From positions 1,001 through 12,920 of the forward strand of contig FR887226.1 of assembly GCA_000436735.1 (NCBI GenBank): a DNA stretch of 11,920 bases, given 5' to 3'. The position numbers and the translations under genes are program-made. Positions 11,893 to 11,920 of the stretch are shown in pieces (the first letter of the stretch is position 1; each line of letters starts with the position of its first letter). The stretch comes from Firmicutes bacterium CAG:170 (GTDB lineage Bacteria; Bacillota; Clostridia; Oscillospirales; Oscillospiraceae). The notes beneath the pieces were generated by a model. The model made no database searches. It saw nothing but the letters and a program-made list of their open reading frames with translations, and was not told the origin of the DNA.

Positions 11893-11920
11893 TCTAGTAG
11901 AACCAAAAAAGATATCTACG

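Overview
The window looks like a chromosomal segment of a GC-rich anaerobic Firmicute, most likely a gut clostridium of the Oscillospiraceae/Ruminococcaceae type. The evidence is strong GGAGG-type ribosome binding sites, consensus sigma-A promoters, a CCA-encoding tRNA gene, an ECF transporter S component, a clostridial-type FGGY kinase and an IS630 element. The genus is inference. The genes are clearly GC-rich, while the sequence around the IS and the tRNA is more AT-rich.

Layout. (1) 1-1252: 3' part of an FAD-dependent dehydrogenase of the COG2509 type. It converges on galM (1309-2334, minus), with a shared hairpin terminator between them. (2) 2335-2735: a divergent control region with a clear promoter for each direction and a structured leader on the plus side. 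(3) 2736-4916: a two-gene operon of a CPA2-type cation/proton antiporter and an MgtC-like membrane protein, closed by a hairpin. (4) 4917-8757: a decayed sugar-utilisation locus. It holds two tandem GGTTAG-N6-CTAACC palindromes, a truncated SAM methyltransferase, the last ~65 residues of a sugar ABC permease, an apparently intact FGGY kinase, and araA and araD. araA and araD are joined by a deletion and each carries an in-frame TAG. (5) 8793-10111: an ECF S component divergent from a Crp/Fnr-type regulator. Their promoters overlap, and a perfect palindrome lies where a Crp-family protein could repress one and activate the other. (6) 10137-10508: a small minus-strand gene that appears broken by frameshifts. 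(7) 10661-11692: an IS630/Tc1-type (DD34E) insertion sequence with near-perfect terminal inverted repeats and a transposase split by a +1 frameshift at a C4 run. (8) 11775-11892: tRNA-Val(GAC) behind a perfect consensus promoter.

How it fits together. The arabinose genes show a pathway in collapse. The isomerase has lost its catalytic C-terminal two thirds, the epimerase has lost its start and has a nonsense codon, and the permease is a stub. Only the kinase is still open. The most promising regulatory observations are the alternative hairpins before the antiporter, the paired GGTTAG palindromes, and the ECF/Crp divergent switch. I found no CRISPR array, defence system or biosynthetic cluster, and nothing I would call a wholly new system.
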